From contig QNVH01000029.1 of NCBI GenBank assembly GCA_004347955.1, forward strand, positions 836 through 9,895: a stretch of DNA of 9,060 nt. The letters run 5' to 3'. This DNA comes from Thermoproteota archaeon. GTDB lineage: Archaea; Thermoproteota; Methanomethylicia; Methanomethylicales; Methanomethylicaceae. The stretch's first letter is position 1. Every line of letters starts with the position of its first letter. Of the stretch, positions 6,842-9,060 are shown in pieces. The notes below the pieces were generated by a model. The model was not told the origin of the DNA, ran no database searches, and was given only the letters and a program-made list of their open reading frames with translations. The position numbers and the translations under genes are program-made.

Positions 6842-6873
6842 AAAAAATGGGGATCACCCATTTTGATGGGTGA
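6842..6873 (-). terminator. Hairpin plus T-run terminator of the dehydrogenase gene
   Basis: Ten bases after the TGA stop, the minus strand has a perfect eight-base stem TCACCCAT / ATGGGTGA (6873-6866 with 6861-6854) around a four-base loop. Six bases later comes a run of six T (6847-6842). Position and layout fit transcription termination; the T run is somewhat far from the stem for a bacterial-type terminator, but archaeal polymerase responds to T runs themselves. Confidence 0.6.
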
Positions 6874-6882
6874 AGAAGATGA

Positions 6883-7779
6883 TCAATCAGCCAAGGCTTC
6901 GTAGGCTCTGATAAGAGCCTGGGTCCCCTTATCGCCCAGCCCCTTTGCTTCCGCAATCCTGAATATCTGATGCGCCAGCCCCGTTGCAAGCAGTGGTGCC
7001 TTGAGCTCCTCTGCAAGCTGAAGCGCCAACCGAAGATCCTTCTGCTGGAGCCTCAGCTTGAAGCCTGGCTCCATGTCACCTGAAAGTATCTTTGGGGCAA
7101 GATTCGTGATTATGTTTGACGCGCCCAAACCCCCACTGACAACCTCGATCATCTTTGCAACATTCACGCCGGTTTTTTTGCAAAGGGCTATGCCCTCACA
7201 CATGGAAACTATGTTCAACGCGCAGATCACTTGGTTGCAAAGCTTGACTATCTCCCCAGCACCGTTTCCGCCGACATGAACAATCACTCGCCCCATAGCC
7301 TTGAATATTGGCAGACACCTTTCGAAGATCTCTCTCTTACCACCCACCATTATTGAGAGTGTCCCTTCGATCGCTCCCTTCTGACCGCCACTTACCGGGG
7401 CGTCCAGCATATCAACGCCCTTGGCTGCGAGTGCTTCGGCGATCTCCATGGAAACTTTTGGAGAGATCGTGCTCATGTCTATTACAATCATGCCGGCACG
7501 TACGCCCTCAATCACACCGTTTTTTCCCAGTATCACTTCTTTCACATCTGGAGAGTCTGGAAGCATGGTGATGACGACGTCTGTTTTCTCCGCAACCTCG
7601 CGACCCGAGTACGCAGGCGTAGCGCCCAACGCAACAAGCTCATCGACTGGTCTTCTGCTTCTGTTGTGCACGACTAGGCTGTAACCGTTTTTTAGCAGAT
7701 TTTTTGCCATTGGTAGACCCATTATTCCAAGACCGATAAATCCAACCTTCAGATTTTCATCCCCCATTTTCAAACCCAT
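6883..7779 (-). CDS. Beta-hydroxyacid dehydrogenase, 3-hydroxyisobutyrate dehydrogenase / tartronate semialdehyde reductase family
   Basis: A cytoplasmic NAD(P)-dependent oxidoreductase interconverting a short beta-hydroxyacid and its semialdehyde. The 298 residues have the dinucleotide motif GFIGLGIMGLPMAKNLL at 13-29, and N39-R40 after the second strand, which in this family leans towards NADP(H). The substrate loop is DAPVSGG at 126-132, followed by GTLSIMVGG at 139-147. The catalytic lysine is K179 with N182 in GAGEIVKLCNQ, and the late conserved KDL is at 247-249. Length is normal and no key residue is missing. ATG 7779 gives the longest form; ATG 7767 (MGDENLKVG) is an alternative, closer to the family start and about 24 bases after TTATAC (7793-7788), which would suit a leaderless transcript. 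Members reduce tartronate semialdehyde, oxidise 3-hydroxyisobutyrate or handle related acids. Sequence alone does not choose, and no pathway neighbour settles it. Confidence 0.93.
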   Translation of the reverse strand: MGLKMGDENLKVGFIGLGIMGLPMAKNLLKNGYSLVVHNRSRRPVDELVALGATPAYSGREVAEKTDVVITMLPDSPDVKEVILGKNGVIEGVRAGMIVIDMSTISPKVSMEIAEALAAKGVDMLDAPVSGGQKGAIEGTLSIMVGGKREIFERCLPIFKAMGRVIVHVGGNGAGEIVKLCNQVICALNIVSMCEGIALCKKTGVNVAKMIEVVSGGLGASNIITNLAPKILSGDMEPGFKLRLQQKDLRLALQLAEELKAPLLATGLAHQIFRIAEAKGLGDKGTQALIRAYEALAD

Positions 7780-7907
7780 TTTAGTATGTATAAGATTTGC
7801 CCCTATTTGATGACAATCTGCCCTGTATCAAGTTCTCCTCCTAAATGGTACTTTCAAATTGTACAAATTATAGGTTTAATTATACCCTTCAACACCTAAT
7901 ATCTCAA
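7780..7907. promoter_or_regulatory. Divergent promoter region
   Basis: This 128-base gap serves two genes reading away from each other. GGTTTAATTATACC at 7873-7886 is nearly two-fold symmetric (12 of 14 positions) and reads as a TATA box both ways. Towards the plus strand, TTTAATTATA (7875-7884) lies about 28 bases before GTG 7908, the distance expected for a leaderless start. Towards the minus strand it could give a leader of about 75 bases for the dehydrogenase; a second minus-strand box, TTATAC at 7793-7788, could act closer in. Confidence 0.5.
7781..7831 (-). other. Possible 16-codon leader frame before the dehydrogenase gene
   Basis: On the minus strand AGGAGGAG (7842-7835) is followed after three bases by TTG 7831 and the frame MIQGRLSSNRGKSYTY, whose TAA ends one base before ATG 7779. 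The Shine-Dalgarno is stronger than anything in front of the dehydrogenase, and the stop-start spacing would allow coupling. However, the spacer to TTG is short and the peptide is unrecognised. It would also require transcription to start upstream of 7842, for instance from the symmetric box near 7880. Confidence 0.25.
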
Positions 7908-8183
7908 GTGGTCGAATTGAAGGTGTGTAAGGAGTGCAAATGGTGGAAGCCTGACGCACTTTTGATATACATAGGCGAGTGTGAAAAGAAGCGGATATCG
8001 ACGAGGGACTCAGAGGGCCCGTGCGAAGCTTTTGCCGAGAAGGTTGAGTCAGAGTTTATGTGGTGCAGTGATTGCAGAGAAACGTTTCACAGAAGTGAGA
8101 GAGAAAGGCACAAGAAGCATGTCACCCATGAGGGTGCCCGTGTGGACGAGGATGCCCACGAGTACATACTGGCGGGTGACTGA
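7908..8183 (+). CDS. Small cysteine-rich metal-binding protein, function unknown
   Basis: I do not recognise a named family. The 91-residue product has two putative metal sites. Residues 7-39 hold C-x2-C-x14-C-x13-C (VCKECKWWKPD, GECEKK, GPCEAF), a layout like the HiPIP-type [4Fe-4S] or zinc-binding modules of small accessory proteins. Residues 53-74 hold WCSDCRETFH followed by H68, H71 and H74, resembling a C2H2-type zinc finger. There is no signal peptide or membrane helix. A longer frame begins at ATG 7845, but its first 21 residues cover the TATA box, so I chose GTG 7908, about 28 bases after that box; TTG 7917 is another option. Its TGA directly abuts the ATG of the ferredoxin oxidoreductase gene, so the two are almost certainly co-transcribed and coupled. 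A role in assembling or serving that enzyme is inference. Confidence 0.75.
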   Translation: MVELKVCKECKWWKPDALLIYIGECEKKRISTRDSEGPCEAFAEKVESEFMWCSDCRETFHRSERERHKKHVTHEGARVDEDAHEYILAGD

Positions 8184-9060
8184 ATGGACTTTAACATTAT
8201 AATTGGAGGGCCACAAGGAGGCGGCGTCGAGACCGCAGGTATGCTCCTGATAAGAGCAGTGGCTAGCACAGGGCTTGAAGTCTTGGGCGTCAGGGAGTAC
8301 CACTCAAACATAAAAGGAAAACATAGCTATTTCCATGTGAGGGTTGCCGACAGGGCTGTCAGCAGCATAAAGCTCCCTGCAGATATTCTTGGAGGACTCG
8401 ATCCCGAGACCCTCGCGACGCATTTCTCAGAGGTGAGGGAGGGCGGAGTGGTGGTTTATGATGAGGCGATTGAGGGAAAACCTCTAACAAAGTCGCCGTC
8501 GATGGATCCAGCAAAAGTTAGCAGGTTGAGATCGACCCTAGCAGAAAGGAGGATAAATGACTCCATTGAAGGTCTTAGGAATTACTTAGAGAAAGGGGGT
8601 GTGAGAGTATATTCACTTCCATTTTCCAAGATGATATCAGATATCCTAAAGGGAACGAGTATTCCCATTGAGAGAACGATGAATACTGCCATAACATCGG
8701 CGATACTTTCCATAATGGGCTTTGAAAAGGGCATCGTCTATGGCGCCATCGATACTCTCTTCGCAGGGAAGGCAGGAGTACTGGAGGTCAACAGGAAGGT
8801 TGTGGACACAGTCTATGAAAAGCTCTCAGTTGAGAAGGTTCGAGTTGTTAAGAAAGATGAGAGGTTGGAGGCGGGGGGTAAGAGGGGAAGGAGGCTGTTA
8901 CTTGCAGGGGCTGAGGCGGTGGCGGTAGGCAAGATAATTGGTGGACTAAGGTTTCAGACCTACTATCCCATAACCCCAGCAGCGGACGAGTCATTGGCGA
9001 TAGAGGAGATCGCCAGGGTATTTGATGATGACGGGAGGGTAGTTGGGACACCCATAATTG
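8184..9060 (+). CDS. 2-oxoacid:ferredoxin oxidoreductase, fused gamma-alpha subunit, partial at the C-terminus
   Basis: Part of a cytoplasmic, oxygen-sensitive enzyme that converts a 2-oxoacid and CoA to acyl-CoA and CO2 while reducing ferredoxin (or runs in reverse). The frame stays open to the window edge (292 codons plus one base). Residues 1-205 are the gamma domain: GGPQGGGVETAGMLL at 8-22, REYHSNIKGKHSYFHVRV at 37-54 and the later MNTAITSAILSIMGF. A charged linker follows (about 215-237). The alpha domain begins near 238 with the conserved YPITPAADES at 261-270, where the threonine of YPITP contributes to the active site near thiamine diphosphate. Gamma-alpha fusion is typical of archaeal and many anaerobic enzymes; the beta subunit with the thiamine site should follow just downstream. 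GGTGA at 8175-8179 precedes the ATG, which abuts the upstream stop. Substrate class (pyruvate, 2-oxoglutarate, branched-chain or general) cannot be set from this part. Confidence 0.95.
   Translation, partial: MDFNIIIGGPQGGGVETAGMLLIRAVASTGLEVLGVREYHSNIKGKHSYFHVRVADRAVSSIKLPADILGGLDPETLATHFSEVREGGVVVYDEAIEGKPLTKSPSMDPAKVSRLRSTLAERRINDSIEGLRNYLEKGGVRVYSLPFSKMISDILKGTSIPIERTMNTAITSAILSIMGFEKGIVYGAIDTLFAGKAGVLEVNRKVVDTVYEKLSVEKVRVVKKDERLEAGGKRGRRLLLAGAEAVAVGKIIGGLRFQTYYPITPAADESLAIEEIARVFDDDGRVVGTPII

Larger units (their letters stand above)
6355..6882. other. 528-base intergenic region without a convincing gene
   Basis: The region lies between the 3' end of the dehydrogenase gene and the 5' end of dppB. 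Bases 6355-6625 are very A/T rich and hold the promoter boxes and a tandem A/T repeat, apart from a G/C-rich island at about 6541-6570. Bases 6625-6882 have ordinary composition, with a palindrome and four short hairpins. Short open frames here (for example 6402-6596 and 6541-6654 plus) are low-complexity, lack Shine-Dalgarno sequences and resemble no family I know. I see no tRNA, rRNA or CRISPR array. Confidence 0.7.

Noticed and set aside
6741..7016. 91-codon minus-strand frame crossing the end of the dehydrogenase
   Set aside because: Most of it is a shadow of the dehydrogenase. The part past 6883 runs through hairpins and has no recognisable domain. A degraded mobile-element relic was considered, but no terminal repeats or transposase motifs were found.
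7845..7907. Longer N-terminus for the cysteine-rich protein from ATG 7845
   Set aside because: The 21 added residues cover the symmetric TATA element, the ATG has no Shine-Dalgarno, and the residues look like translated intergenic DNA.

Overview
The window looks like a piece of an uncultured archaeal genome, probably from a Thermoproteota-type lineage, though I cannot fix the taxon. Signs of this are archaeal TATA boxes (TTTAAATA, TTTAATTATA) placed about 25 bases before likely transcript starts, a candidate leaderless gene, frequent ATA, AGG and AGA codons, TTG and GTG starts, a substrate-binding protein with an Ig-like domain and stalk, and a fused gamma-alpha 2-oxoacid:ferredoxin oxidoreductase subunit.

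Positions 1-6354, all on the minus strand, encode a complete-looking peptide-type (Dpp/Opp, PepT family) ABC importer. In transcription order it has permease DppB (6354-5375, broken by a one-base shift), permease DppC, ATPase DppD, ATPase DppF, and then, after a 162-base gap with its own promoter, a very large substrate-binding protein (2267 to beyond base 1). B, C, D and F are packed within a few bases of each other with Shine-Dalgarno sequences in the junctions, so they form one operon read from a promoter near 6395. The binding protein is open to the window edge for 755 codons. Its SBP_bac_5 domain appears circularly permuted: the segment that normally ends this fold comes first, and the usual end is replaced by an Ig-like domain and the start of a stalk. 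This is the most unusual thing in the window.

Positions 6355-6882 hold no convincing gene. The half next to dppB is extremely A/T rich, with two TATA-like boxes and a tandem A/T repeat. The other half has a row of short hairpins, ending in a terminator-like hairpin just after the next gene.

Positions 6883-7779 (minus) encode a beta-hydroxyacid dehydrogenase of the 3-hydroxyisobutyrate / tartronate semialdehyde reductase family. A short divergent promoter region (7780-7907) separates it from a plus-strand pair: a small cysteine-rich metal-binding protein (7908-8183) whose stop codon directly abuts the start of a fused 2-oxoacid:ferredoxin oxidoreductase gamma-alpha subunit (8184 to the window end). 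The theme is peptide or oligomer uptake next to 2-oxoacid and hydroxyacid metabolism, consistent with an anaerobic peptide-fermenting or heterotrophic archaeon. That physiological link is inference.
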